From contig CAUYUJ010015695.1 in assembly GCA_963575745.1 (NCBI GenBank), forward strand, positions 1-64,000: a DNA stretch of 64,000 nt, in the 5' to 3' direction. The notes under the pieces were generated by a model. The model was not told the origin of the DNA, did not search any database, and saw only the letters and a program-made list of their open reading frames with translations. Positions 35,465 to 46,734 of the stretch are shown here, one piece after another. Within the stretch, counting starts at the first letter, position 1, and every line of letters begins with the position of its first letter. Origin of the DNA: Prorocentrum cordatum (taxonomy: Eukaryota; Sar; Dinophyceae; Prorocentrales; Prorocentraceae). The position numbers were made by a program, and so were the translations under genes.

Positions 35465-36704
35465 TGGCACGGCATATGGACAGTACAGCAGACTGGGAAA
35501 GGTCTTCAGCAACTCTGGAGTCATTTGCAATCCTCCGGTGCATCAACTACGTCTGCTTCAACATTGGAATATGTGTCTTCAAATCTTTCAGAAGGTCTTC
35601 CACCTCAAGAGCATAGACGGCATTGTCTACGGAACCTCAGTACGCAGGATACCAGCCTTGGATCGAATGTACCACGGTCTTCTGGTGACATGGTCACGAT
35701 CACAACACGATGACTACCTGGCACAAGAGGTCAGACCAGACAAGGGCATCAACATCACAGACTACACCAAGAATGGCTGGGAAGACAAGTCTTTTCTGCT
35801 GTTCTATCGGATGGAGATGCCAGTGAATCCTTACCTGGACGAATATGAGATTCCCAATCTGGATGACTGGAGCAATATCGAGGTTATTCCTGAGAGTATG
35901 AGAGACGTGGATCAGGACATCAAGGACATGGTCAGTATGTTGCCAGGTGACGACGACTGGAGTGACAGCACCCTGTCGTATACACCGAGCGAGCACAACA
36001 GATCCATGATCAAGAAGACCTCACTTCATGATTCGCTCATTCTTCCACCCGATCTCGCCAAATCTTTCGAGACAGCGAGGTCAAAGAAGTCGTCTCAAGG
36101 CACACCGATGAAGAATCTCTCCTCGCAACTCAGTAAGATCATCACGGACACTAGTGACGACCAGATCGTGTCGAACACGATTGAGCCAGATCGGGATATC
36201 AGCTTCAGAACGCCTGGACGGGGACGTAGCTCACGAGATGGTGACACTCAGCAGTCACTCGATCCTCTGCCTGCTGCACAAAATCAACAACAGCAACAGG
36301 TTCCTCTTCAGGCACAACCCATGGACATGACAAAACCAGTCAGTGACATTGTGGTTAAAGATATGGATCTCACCGGACCTCTGAGCGATATCATGACAAA
36401 GACAATGACCATAGACACGTCTAACGAACATTATCAGCAGCAACCTACACCAGCGCCTATCGCGGCACCGCCGACTACCACCTCTGCAGCATCGAGTTCA
36501 ACAGCACCACCGACATCGGGAACGACAGCACCAACGGCGACATCATCTTCCCACGAGCAGAACTCAAAGAGCTCTGGACACAGCTACTTCTTCAGGGGCC
36601 TCTCAGAAACGTCAGCACGAAGACGTTGCACCTGGATTGTCTACGTCAATGGAACAGCCAGCGTACAGATCATACGCTGGTACCTCCTTGGGTCTCGAGA
36701 CTGA
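35451..36704 (+). pseudogene. copia linker between integrase and RT, with DLTK-type repeats
   Basis: An open frame of acidic, Ser/Thr/Gln/Pro-rich sequence, likely disordered. It carries repeats of a short motif: MDMTKPVSDI and MDLTGPLSDI near its end and, after a frameshift around 36650-36700, two near-identical SEIDLTKEMSRI units (36739-36835). No known domain is recognised. It forms the spacer expected between integrase and RT in copia polyproteins, but is unusually long. Confidence 0.65.
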
Positions 36705-38134
36705 CACCGTGCAGAACCCGAGTGACACAGTGACTTCGGAGATAGATCTTACCAAGGAGATGAGCAGGATAATCAACGAGGACGACAAGCAGGGAAACTC
36801 AGAGATAGACCTCACGAAGGAGATGAGCAGGATACTCGAAGGAGATGATCATCATGTTGTACCAGCCGACACAGACAATCAAGATGTACCTGCTGTCGAT
36901 GAAGATCTAGCACCTCTGCCCGGAGTCGGACCGCAGGACTGGGACCACTTACAAGCGCTGCCAGGAGTAGCGCCAATTCCGATTGAACTACCAGTGCAGG
37001 TTGAACTACCAGAACGGCATGAAGATCCCACACCAGTCCAGGACATATTTTCATCTCGATGCACTACAGCGGGTGCCATGAACTTGACCGACGAGGAGAT
37101 TGACATGATTCAAACTACGCGGGGTTCATACCTCATGGACAGCATGACCACAGTTCTGGACCAGCAATGTCAGGCACTTTATTACGCAAATGAACTTTCC
37201 AAAGCATCGCTTCCTTGGACGAAGACCTCGGCCGCACGGGTCATCTCAGGTCCCTGGCGTCAACATCAGTGTTTTCTCTTTGACATGCGAACTGGAGAGG
37301 CAGTTTCTTATGCAGCACAGGCCGACGACAATCTCTCGGAACAAGGCGTTTTCGAGCACTGGGACCTCGTTGAAATTGCGGACAAGGCTGAATTGACGGC
37401 GTTTGTGAATCATTCAGTGTTTGCTTGTACTGCCATCAAGAATTTGCACTCCAAGAACATCATCGACGCGGTTTGGGTCAGGAAGTGGAAGTTCAATGTA
37501 AAAGAAGTGGGAAGTAAAGAGCAGGCTATGTGGCAGAGGATTTCTTGATTGCCAGAAACATCAGATCCAACGCCATTCGAGCACGGCATTTCGAATCAGT
37601 CAGAAGCTTGTGGTCAGCATGGCCCAGTGTCATCGCGGAACAGAACTGGAAAGTTGGGATATTTCAACAGCTGTTCTGCAAGGGCTATCGTTTGAGGAAC
37701 TTCGCAAGCGTTCAAAAGAGATCAAATTGTCGTGCACCACTGTCAGGAAGATCTATTTGAATCCACCGGCGAACGTCTGGAGGCATCTCGCTGGAATCGA
37801 AGGTTGTCCAGTCGTAGTTGCACCAGAAGATTATGGACTGTTTCTGCTAGAACTTCTCAAGCCGATGTATGGGCTAATGGATGCACCACATCTGTGGCAA
37901 ATAGCACTCACGTTGTATTTGGTATCCCAGATGGAAGCGAGGATCAGCCTGTGGGACGACAATTTCGTATACTGGACGAGGAAGGATCTTCATGTACCCA
38001 AGGCTCGACATCCCAACTTGGCCAGAGAATGTGGAATATCAGATGCACTTCTCACCAACGACATCGATCGACTCGTAGCTTGTTTATCTATTCCTGTGGA
38101 TGACTTGCGATCAGAATCGAAAGAAACATCTTGA
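36637..38134 (+). pseudogene. copia reverse transcriptase, frameshifted
   Basis: The first part ends with VWVRKWKF before a frameshift near 37520; the sense resumes in another frame with SRLCGRGFLDCQK. Catalytic landmarks are SWDISTAVLQG (Asp at 37658-37660), LKPMYGLMDAPHLW, and PVDDL (38096-38107), the copia VDD site. A second frameshift lies near 38100, after the VDD. RT copies element RNA into cDNA in the particle. All three expected Asp positions are present, but the frameshifts break the protein. Confidence 0.88.
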
Positions 38135-39394
38135 ACTTCTTGAGGCAGCTTCTTGAGCGGAAATTCGGAGCAGTGAAAAGACAGAAGTTGCCATTCACTC
38201 ACAACGGAGTTCAGTATCAACGACTTGCCAACGACAGCATCGTGATTCAGCAGGTGAAGGCACTCAGCAACGTCAAGATGTGCGAGGTTCGGAACCAGGA
38301 CGACGACAAGCTGGTTTCGGCACAGTATGCGCACGGCTTCAGAAGCATTATTACGAGATTACTCTTTCTGTGTCAGTGTAATGTGCATATCATGACGGAG
38401 GTCACTCAGCTTCAGGGCTTCAACAATGAGCCGAAGGTCATGCGCTTGAAGAAGGCAAACTCTGTGTTAAAAAAGGCTCTCGCGAACAATCAACATGTAG
38501 GATTACACTATCTCAGAATGGTTGGCCCCTTCTGTATCAAAGCCATTAGAGATGCGAACCACAAGGAAGACGAGCGTGTATCCGCAGGCGGGTCAGGTCA
38601 TACTGTTGATGCAGGATGTGGAGATTACCCCCAACAGCAGGACCGACGAGATCAAAGACAAGAGTTGTTTCAGCGGTCTCTGCCATCCAATGGCCATTCT
38701 ATCCAATAAGGCAAAGAAGGTTGCGCACTCTACGTCAATGCGAGAGACTAACTGCGCCCTGAGCGGGGTCAGCAACGCTCAGATGATTGCCCTTCGTATC
38801 ACCGAGATGCAGATGGACCATAACATTCCTCAGCATGATCGAATCAGAGCTATGATGGATATCAATACCCGGGGAGCTTATGAGATCGCAATCGACCACT
38901 ACACCGATTGCAAGGATGTGTTCGAACTCGTCACCGGACTACGTGGAGCCCCTCAAGACAAGCAGCAGAGGCTTCCCATCATGGCGCTGCGCGAGGAGCG
39001 CATCACGACGAGAACTCGGTGGACGGTACATGTGCCTACAGAAGTGATGGTGGCAGATGCTATGACTAAACCTGGAGTGTTCAAGCCGATGATGAAGCTT
39101 CTTACCACAGGTTGGCTAGATATGGAACTGACTACGAAGGCGGCGACGGCACGACGTATTCATCACCGTCCAAGTGACTATACACAATCAGATATGTTGA
39201 ATATCCAGAAGTTCGACAACACAGGAATATTTGAGGGTGACATTGCAAAGTGCAAGATGGACTATATGGAGACTTCGAGCAGTTACCAGGTGAAGGACAT
39301 TAACGTTGAGAACGAGCAGTTCTTAGTTCATGAGGCCTGCCGCGGCCAGCCGTTGTTCTCTCGCTCTACCTCCATTCTCTTTCGCCTTGATTGA
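38131..39394 (+). pseudogene. copia RT thumb and RNase H, frameshifted
   Basis: LLERKFGAVKRQKLPFTH opens the first frame (38131-38709); near 38560 sense passes to a second frame with VYPQAGQVILLM, TDCKDVFELVTG and HVPTEVMVADAMTKPG, the typical C-terminal copia RNase H ending. Translation stops at 39392-39394. The PPT and right LTR follow within 110 bases. Confidence 0.85.
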
Positions 39395-39483
39395 ATTCCG
39401 AGCTTCGCCATCGTTCGGTTGCTGCATTTATTTGTTATATCGGATATAGATCCGTTTGTAGTTTCGGTATCAGAACAGATCCC

Positions 39484-39500
39484 GTAGAAAATAGAAAAAG
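39484..39500 (+). promoter_or_regulatory. Polypurine tract
   Basis: GTAGAAAATAGAAAAAG lies directly before the right LTR, where plus-strand DNA synthesis is primed in LTR elements. Confidence 0.8.
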
Positions 39501-39649
39501 ACTGAGATTGCAAGTGTATGTTTGTTTAGAGTGTTCTCAGATGCAGTAGCAGCAGCTCAGTGTGATGGATAGACAGCAAGGTTGTCCGTACTGAAACGCT
39601 TTGGCTTTAAGGAGCGGGTTTCGCGCGTTCATAGACTAAACATTCCAGT
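39501..39649 (+). repeat. Right LTR (149 bp)
   Basis: Begins ACTGAGATTG and ends CATTCCAGT; equal in length to the left LTR with four substitutions. The CCTTG target duplication follows at 39650-39654, then the G-tract repeat resumes (39658-39700). Confidence 0.93.
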
Positions 39650-39710
39650 CCTTGAAAGGGGGGGGGGGTCCGGACTGGAAAGGGGGGGGGGTCGGACCCC
39701 CCCCTCGTGT

Positions 39711-41355
39711 AGGGAGTACGGAGTTGGGAGTAGGGAGTGGTGAGTAGTGAGTAGTGAGTTAGTGCGTAGTGAATAGTGCGTTTTGGGTAGCGAGTAGGGA
39801 GTAGGGAGTGGGGAGTAGTGAGTAGTGAATAGGGAGTAGTGTGTACTGATAAGTGAGTAGTGAGTGGCAAGTAGCGAGAAGTGAATAGTGAGTAGCGAGT
39901 AGCGAGTAGTGAGTACTGCGTAGGGAGTAGGATGTAATCAGTAGTGGGTAGTGAGGAGTGGGTAATGAGTAGTGGGTGGCGAGTAGGGATTTGTGAGTAG
40001 TGAGTAGTGGGTAGTGCGTAGTGCGTAGTGAGTAGTGAGAAGTGAGTAGTGAGTAGTGAGTAGTGCGTAGTGAGTAGCGAGTAGTGAGTTATGAGTAGTG
40101 AGTAGTGAGTACTGAGTACAGAGTAGCACGTAGTACATAGTGAGTAGTGAGTAGTGAGTAGCAAGTATTGATGAATAGACAGTAGTGGGTAGTGGCAGTG
40201 TGTAGCGAGTAGTGAGTAGTGAGTAGTGAATAGTGAGTAGCGAGTAGCGAGTAGTGAGTACTGAGTAGGGAGTAGGAAGTAATGAGTAGTGGGTAGTGAG
40301 CAGTGGGTAGTGAGTAGTGGGTGTCGAGTAGGGATTTGTGAGTAGTGAGTAGTGGGTAGTGCGTAGTGCGTAGTGAGTAGTGAGTAGTGAGAAGTGAGTA
40401 GTGAGTAGTGAGTAGTGAGTAGGGAGTAGTGAGTAGCGAGTAGTGAGTTATGAGTAGTGAGTAGTGAGTACTGAGTACAGAGTAGCACGTAGTACATAGT
40501 GAGTAGTGAGTAGTGAGTAGTAAGTAGTGATGAATAGAGAGTAGTGGGTAGTGGCAGTGGGTAGTGAGGAGTGAGTAGCGAGTACGAAGTAGAGAGTAGT
40601 GAGTAGTGAGGAGCGAGTAGGGCGTATAGAGTAAGTAACAAGTGGGGAGTAGCGAGTAGTGAGTAGTGAGTAGTGAATAGATATCTGGGAGTAGGGAGCA
40701 GGGAGTAGTGAGCAGTGAGTAGTAAGAAGTGAGTAGCGAATAGTGGGTAGTGAGTAGCGATTGTAAGTAGTGGGTAGTGGGTAGTTAGTAGTGACTAGTG
40801 ACCAGTGACTAGTCACTAGTGAGTTGTGACTAGTAACTAGAGACTATGTGGTGACTAGTAAGTAGGGAGTAGTAAGTAATGAGTAATGAATAGTGGGTAG
40901 CGGGAAGTGGGTAGTGACTATTGAATAGCGAGTAAGGGAGTAGCGAGTAGTGAACACTGAGTACTGTGTAGTCAGTACTGTGTAGGGAGTTGGGAGTAGC
41001 GAGTAGCGAGTAGTGGGTAGTGAGTAGTGATTTGTGGGCAATGAGTAGTTAGTAGTGAGTAGTGAGTAGTGGATAGTGGGTAGTGGGTAATGAGTAGTGA
41101 TTAGTGAGTAGTGAGTAGGGAGTAGTGAGTAGTGCTTAGTGAGTAGTGAGTATTCACTAGTGGGTAGTGAGGAGGGAGTAAGTAGTGAGTAGGGAGAAGG
41201 GAATAGTGAGTAGGGAGTAGCGAGTAGCGATTAGTGGGTGGTGGGTAGTGAGTAGTGGATAGTGAGTAGTGAGTCGTGAATAGTGCATAGGGCGTAGTGA
41301 GAAGTGAGTAGCGAATAGCGAGTGGTCAGTAGTGGGTAGTGAGTAACGAGTAGTG
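39711..41355 (+). repeat. Degenerate heptamer array (GTGAGTA)n
   Basis: About 1.65 kb of imperfect GTGAGTA / GCGAGTA / GTGGGTA units, period 7. The minus-strand Tyr/Ser/Leu/Thr/His ORFs (HYSLLTT repeats) are translations of the array. Longer internal blocks (for example about 39900-40140 and 40230-40500) also resemble each other, suggesting duplication of sub-blocks. Confidence 0.95.
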
Positions 41356-41364
41356 AGTATTCTT

Positions 41365-41420
41365 TGGGGCTGGGGTTAGTGGTTGGGGTAGAGATTAGGG
41401 TTTTGGGTTAGGGTGGGGAC
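41365..41420 (+). repeat. Telomere-like patch
   Basis: Contains GATTAGGGTTTTGGG and TTAGGGTGGGG, resembling degenerate TTTAGGG, the telomere repeat reported for dinoflagellates. It directly borders the heptamer array. Confidence 0.5.
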
Positions 41421-41539
41421 TAGGGGCAGGGGCGGCGGGGGTCGGGTTCCGGAGCAAGGAGCCGGCGCGGCGGAGCCAGGGGGTCGCGTTCCGGAGCCGG
41501 GGGGGGGCGGGCCACCACGGGACACCACGGGACACCACG

Positions 41540-42230
41540 GGACATCTCTCGATCTCACGATCGGTCTCACTTTCGATCTCAAATTCGATCTCACTCAACG
41601 GGACACCACAGGACACCAAGGGGCACCACATCGATCTCACCATCGATCTCACGATCGATCTCACTATCGATCTCACTCAACAGGACACCACGGGACGCCT
41701 GTCGATCTCACGATCGATCTCACTATCGATTTCGCTTTTTGGGACACCACGGGACACCACGGGACACCTCGGGGCACCACATCGATCTCAGTATCGATCT
41801 CACTGTCGATCTCACGATCGATCTCACTATCGATCTCACTATCGATCTCACTCAACGGGACACCACGAAACACAACGGAACACCGCGGGACACCGCAAGC
41901 CACCGCCGGACCGGCGGGGGAATCATTTGTCTTGACTTCGCCCCAGCAACGGCAGACACCACGGAACACCATGGGAAACCACGAGACACCACGGGACACC
42001 ACGGGACACCGCGGGACACCGCGGGACACCGCCGGACTGGCGGGATGGGAGAATCATTTGTCTCGACTTCGCCATAGCAACGGCGGGTTCATTTCTCTCG
42101 CGCGCCCACGCAGCTTCGCCTCGCCCGCACGCACAGCACGGACGAAACGAAACGATTTCCAGGTTGGGGGTCTCCGTTTCACTGCGATCTCACCCCCCAA
42201 CCTCCGATCCCTACCCCTGTCCTTATCCCT
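41540..42230 (+). repeat. Compound satellite: 12-bp ATCGATCTCACT array, GGGACACCAC units, conserved tail (copy 1)
   Basis: ATCGATCTCACT-type 12-mers fill 41545-41855 interleaved with GGGACACCAC 10-mers, which dominate 41855-42045. A non-repetitive tail follows (42080-42200; landmarks CTTCGCCTCGCCCGCACGCA and GGTTGGGGG). The same three parts occur in the same order and strand at 61620-62670. The open frames (DLTIDLT, SEIDREID) come from the 12-mer. Confidence 0.9.
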
Positions 42231-42429
42231 AACCCGATTCCCCCATCGTGACCCCTCACCGTGGCCCCCGATCGTAACCCCCATCGTGTCCCCCATCGCA
42301 ACTTTGTAAAGAAGCTTAGGGTTTTCTGCCACAAGGGTGTCGTTTATGATAGAATCCAGACGGTTCAGGGGCCTTCGCTCGCAGGGCTGCTCGAATTTTC
42401 CTGGGATGTTCTAGGGTTGCCCGTGCAAT

Positions 42430-42845
42430 GTCAGAAAATGCCCAGCGAAGCCAAGCAATACACATAAGTGCCCAGCCGTCCTAAGCAACGCCAAGCAATG
42501 CCAAGCAATCCCAAGCAACGCCAAGCAAAGCCGAGCAACGACAAGCAATGCCGAGCAATGACAAGCGATGAAGAGCAATGCCGATCAATGCCGAGCAATG
42601 CCGAGAAATGCCGAGCAATGCCAAACACTGCGAAGCAATGTCAAGCAAACCCAAGAAATGCAAACAATGCCAATCAATGCCCAGCATTGCCAAGCAATGC
42701 CAAGCAATGCCAAGCAATGCCAAGCAATGCCAAGCAACGACGAAAAAGCAAAAGCAAATCGCAAGCAACGCCAGGCAAGATGCAAAGCAATGACAAGCAA
42801 TGCCAATCAATGCTAAGCAAAGCCAAGCAACGCCACGTAACCGGA
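42430..42845 (+). repeat. (CCAAGCAATG)n 10-bp array (copy 1)
   Basis: About 415 bases of CCAAGCAATG and variants (CGAGCAATG, CCAGCAAAG). The ORFs (QAMPSNAK, CLALLGIAWH) are repeat translations. A second array is at 56456-56850. Confidence 0.95.
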
Positions 42846-43028
42846 GGAATGCAGTAAGGAAACAAAACCAAGCACCGCTGGGAAGCGCGCAGTAAGAAAA
42901 CAAGACCAAGCAACCCTGGGGAAGGCCACAGTAAAGAACGACGACCAAGCCACCCCGAGGAACGCAGGCCAGCGAAGGCCTGGCACCCATTGGCTTTTCA
43001 AAAACAAGCAAGGACCCCTTGGGCAAGC

Positions 43029-44116
43029 CTACGGGAGAAACTGCATTTAAGAAAACCGTATTTCGGAGGTCCGTGCGGGTGTCTTGGATCGGCGCTGGAC
43101 CCAGGACGCGCTGGAACAGCCGCCAGGGGGAGCTCTGGGGCCGACCCAAGGAATCCGCGCGGACTTACGAAAGTTTATGTTTATGCTGGTGCTTGCGCAC
43201 TGACTTCTGAGGGAACCTGCTCCACCGTCCAGTCTGCCACGTCGACGTATCTGATGGTCGCAGGTCTGAACGTGTCCAAGCACGCGCAGAGGGTGCCGAC
43301 ACTCTCGCCGTCCTCCAGGAAGGCGGGTCGCGAGGCGACCCAGTTGAGATCCCTAACCTCGTCGTAGAGGTACTGCAAGACCCTGTCATTGTCGTCCACC
43401 ACGCTTGAACCTATCTGCCACCTCAACAGCACCCAAATCGGCATCAGCATCAACGTTCGGAGATCCGCGTGGATTTCGTGACTCGGCGCTGGACCCCCGC
43501 GCCAGGGGCATCCAGCGCCGACCCAAGAAATCCGCGCGGACCTCCGAAAGCATGTTCATACCGATTTTGATCCCTCAAACCTCACCACGTTCCGAGACAG
43601 CCGCGCGGAACTCAGCAGCCCCAACCATTCGCCGGGCGCCGCGGACAGCGCGCCGGCCTGCACGATGAGCTTGCGGACTCCGTGCCTGCGGCAACCCTCC
43701 ACCATGGCGGGAACGGCGGCTGTCATCGGGCCCTTCGCCGTTTCTGGCGCAGCCCCCGCCACACTGATCACCGCGCGGGCACCCTTGATGGCCGACTTGA
43801 CGGCATCCAGATCCTCCAGGTCCCCGTGCATGACCTCGAGCCTCTCGTGCGCAGCGAGCTCCCCCAACTCGCGGCCCAGCTTCTCCTTGTTGCGCACGAA
43901 AGCGCGGACCGCGTAGCCGCGCTGGAGGGCGACCTCAACGATGGCGAGCCCGGTCCCGCCACTGGCTCCAAACACGACCAGCAAGGACCTGTCGGCCTCC
44001 AGAGGGGCCCCGCCGGGGCTGCCGATGCCAGCGCCGATTACCGTGGCAGGCCCGCGCCCCGCGACGCTCTCTCGGCCAGGGAGGCCCTCGCCGGCCACGC
44101 CGGCGGCCTGGCCCAT
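43029..44116 (-). CDS. NAD(P)-binding Rossmann protein (NmrA/SDR-like), three exons
   Basis: Exons are 44116-43562, 43414-43217 and probably 43040-43029, joining in frame to 254 residues. LLVVFGASGGTG (GxxGxxG at residues 50-56) marks the Rossmann nucleotide site, and FVRNKEK after the second strand suggests NADP(H). The HGDLEDLDAV and VISVAG steps, and in exon 2 LNWVASRPAFLEDGE and YVDVADWTVEQ, match the atypical SDR / NAD(P)H-binding family, which act as reductases, isomerases or redox sensors. Intron 1 (43415-43561) has TCG|GTATGA and GGCAG; intron 2 (43041-43216) has CAG|GTTCCC and TGCAG. Each contains a foldback repeat. The last exon (FLP, stop) is tiny and least certain. The frame is open upstream of the ATG, so the Gly/Ala-rich N-terminus could be longer, perhaps a transit peptide. 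Confidence 0.82.
43062..43171 (-). mobile_element. Foldback (introner-like) element, copy 1, in intron 2 of the NAD(P)-binding gene
   Basis: Left arm TTCGGAGGTCCGTGCGGG pairs with the right arm ending CCGCGCGGACTTACGAA; the stems continue inward through GGATCGGCGC/GGCCGACCC. The shared core CCGACCCAAGGAATCCGCG recurs in the other two copies. The element makes up 110 of the intron's 176 bases. Confidence 0.8.
43456..43548 (-). mobile_element. Foldback (introner-like) element, copy 2, in intron 1 of the NAD(P)-binding gene
   Basis: Left arm TTCGGAGATCCGCGTGGA and right arm TCCGCGCGGACCTCCGAA form a near-perfect hairpin about 93 bases long with GGCGCTGG / CCAGCGCC near the loop. It makes up 93 of the intron's 147 bases. 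Confidence 0.85.
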
Positions 44117-44250
44117 TGCGGCGAGGCCCTGAGACAGCTGTGGACCCGGGAGCTCGAACCGTCCTCAGATCCCAGAAATTCTTATACAAAACACAACGGG
44201 GCGGCGGCTGGCAGCAATGGGCAGAAATGGGCAAAAATATGCGATCAATA

Positions 44251-44715
44251 TGGACGGACTCCCAGTGGCTCCACCTTCTAGGAGCAAGGGGGCAAACTCG
44301 GGCAACGAATGAGCAACCTCGATCAAAAACATGAGGAGACCCGAGGGAGGACCGTGTCTGCGTGGCGCAAGAGATGGGCTCAGCGGCGCAGAGCGCGCGC
44401 CATCGCCCCGAGGCGGGACGTTTGCAGTGTGGGCGGGTGGAAACAGGAGAAAGCCGGCTCGAGCCCAAGGGGATGCGAGAGCGAGGAGGGGGGAGAGGAG
44501 GACAGTCCTCCGGCTCTGGATGGGAATCGGGTTGTTAAAGCGTGCGCAGTAACATGGACAGACTCCCAGCGGCTCAACCTTGAAACAGCAAGGGAGCAGA
44601 CTCAGACACCGAATAATTCAGCTCAAGTAAAAACATCAGGAGACACGTGGGAAGACCGTTTTCAGGTGGCGCAAGAGATGTGTTCAGCGGCGCAGAGCGC
44701 GCGCCGCTGCCCACC
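44251..44715 (+). repeat. Tandem duplication, offset ~304 bp
   Basis: 44251-44405 and 44555-44715 are diverged copies: TGGACNGACTCCCAG starts both, and GGCGCAAGAGATG plus GGCGCAGAGCGCGCGCC occur at matching offsets. The open plus-strand frame across them has repeat-like composition; no product is recognised. Confidence 0.75.
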
Positions 44716-44869
44716 ACCAAAAAAATCCGCTCCAACTGTCCCCTCCTCTGCTCCAACCCTTCAGGGCTTGGCATGCCCAGTCAGTGGAGACACGACTACG
44801 GTAGGGTGGCCTGAGACACCTGCTGCAACAACCTGTAAGGCATGAGGCCGCCTCACAACTGCCTGGCTA

Positions 44870-46170
44870 GTACTGGGAGGCAGCCAACGACAGCAGGGTG
44901 GAGAGATGAGCCGTCTGGCGCTGCGCGGATGCCGCCTCGGGGGCCGGGCGGCCAGGGCCGCTGACGGGGCCTCCAGGGAGGGCGCCGGGGCAGCCGGGCG
45001 AGCGGCTAAGGGGGCCGCTGGGGAGCTGCCGACGCCGCCAGAGAAGTCGTCGGGGCAGCCAGGCAAGCGGCAGAAGCGGCGGCGCTGGACGTCCTTGCTG
45101 TCCAGGCACCGTCCCCGCCAGGGGCATCGCGTCCGCCGCCGCCGCCGCCCTTGGCGCTGTCCTGGATGGCCTCTGCCGTCTGCTGGGTGTCCGTGGCGCC
45201 CAGTCCGGGTTGCCCGCCGTGGCTTCCTTCGCCCCTTTCGTCAGCCATCCCTCCGCGGGTTCAATCGTCTCCGATGACCTCGCACCCCCCCCCGAAAAGT
45301 GGTTTAGGGTGGGCGGTGGGGTCTGCGAGGGGGCCTCCGTTGTATGAAGGCACTGGGCCTCTCCCGCCAGTGGGGTCCATCTGGGTTCTGATGGTCACCC
45401 GGGCGGACGGTCTCCTCGGTTTGGCTTCCTGGCGGCCTCTTCGTCGTCGATCACTCGCCAGTGGGTCTCCTGAGTTGCACCATGCGTGGCGGTGTCCGCT
45501 GCGGCGGCGCCGGAGCCCATCACTGCCCAGACGCCTCCGTGGAGGACATCCACTGTCCACCCCACTGGGTCGGCGCCCAGTGTGGCGGCGGCGCTGGCGT
45601 CGACGCTGGCAGGTACTGGGGACGCTGGCCGGGCGGAATGTTTGAGAGGCGAGGGCGAGTAAACCACACATGTGGGCCGCCGCAATCACAGGGTCCCCCC
45701 CCATACAGCAAGTTTGCGCTAGCGGGGGGGCGCCCGGCGGGTCTGCGCTGGCGGTCGCAACTGCAGCATCAACCGCGCACCAACGGGCGCAGACGGTCGC
45801 GGCGGCGGAGACAGGGGCTGGCTGGGGCAATTGCAAATGGCGCCGCGCGGGGCGGAATGCAAGCACGGCTTAGCTGGCTTCTGCCTGCGAGCAGGGGATC
45901 GGGGAGGGGAAGGGAGGAGGGGATAGATTGCCGCTGGCGAGGAACACCGAGGGGGGATTGCATTACCGCTGGCGAAACACGGCAGGGGGGTGGGTTCATG
46001 GCCGCTGGCGAGGCACGGAGGGTGGGGGGGTAGGTTGCCGCTGGCGCATCCCGGAAGAAAAGCAGCAAGGGCGGGACCGACCGCCGACGCTCGCGCTGGA
46101 AAATTGAAGATGCGGCGGACCCCCTTGCCACTTTCGCTGAAGTGTGTGGCCGACTTTCATAATGCCAACA
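44870..46170. other. GC-rich stretch with short tandem CCGCTGGCGA units; no supportable gene
   Basis: 45928-46045 has four spaced CCGCTGGCGA units about 40 bases apart, separated by G-rich tracts. Minus-strand frames at 45006-45248 and 45395-45685 are Ala/Pro/Gly-rich with some protein-like stretches (ETHWRVIDDEEAA), so a hidden exon is possible, but no splice structure or family is evident. Confidence 0.4.
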
Positions 46171-46734
46171 AAAATTAAAACAAAATTAGACAGTTGCTAA
46201 ACGTGGACTACTTGGTAACTGTCTGACAGGCATGCGGGCATGTCGAAACTATCAAACAAGGGGAGTCCCATGCTGATCATATCCGAGCTACGTTTCACTT
46301 CTGGCGCCGAATGACCCGTGCGGTCGAACGCCCGCGTACCTTCGCATCTGGTGCGCGCAGTGCGCGACGCTTGGTCCAGTACACCGACGGCGTTGCGCAG
46401 CGTCGGAGGCGGGGCTGCGCTGCTCGCGCACGGCCACGCGCGAGGATGCCTCGACTCCTCCACCAATTCTGATTTTGACCTCGGTGCCCGTGCTGCGAAT
46501 GACAAAAAAGCCCTCCGACGTCATTATCGGCATAGGCCTTCACGTAGAAGCTGTCCGTAGTGACGCCACCCCCGCCTGCACCGACAACAGCAGCATCGGC
46601 ATCGTCTCAAACAACGCGCTTGAAACGTTGGAAAGGCTAGATGGAAGCCGCAACTCGCAACCCGGATGGAACAACGCGACGACTTCAGTCGAAGCAGCTT
46701 GGGCCAGAACGGAGTGTCGAGCAGCGAGGTCCTC

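Larger units (their letters stand above)
3368..39649 (+). mobile_element. Ty1/copia-type LTR retrotransposon, degenerate, interrupted by a 26.5-kb insertion
   Basis: The element runs from LTR 3368-3516 to LTR 39501-39649 with matching 5-bp target duplications. Domain order after removing the insertion is Gag with CCHC knuckle, protease, DNA-methyltransferase-like domain, integrase, linker, RT and RNase H. Integrase ahead of RT defines the copia order. About 9.8 kb is the element itself; 5166-31622 plus one copy of ACTGGCGA is a later insertion. The LTRs differ at 4 of 149 positions. Frameshifts near 4628, 4755, 34195, 36650, 37520, 38100 and 38560, and a TAG at 35198-35200, mean this copy is inactive. 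Confidence 0.93.

Noticed and set aside
39607-40641. Minus-strand ORF of 344 codons rich in Tyr/Ser/Leu/Thr
   Set aside because: Translation of the heptamer array.
43029-44116. NAD(P)-binding gene as bacterial contamination
   Set aside because: Two frame-preserving GT-AG introns with repeats shared with another gene show it is nuclear and eukaryotic.
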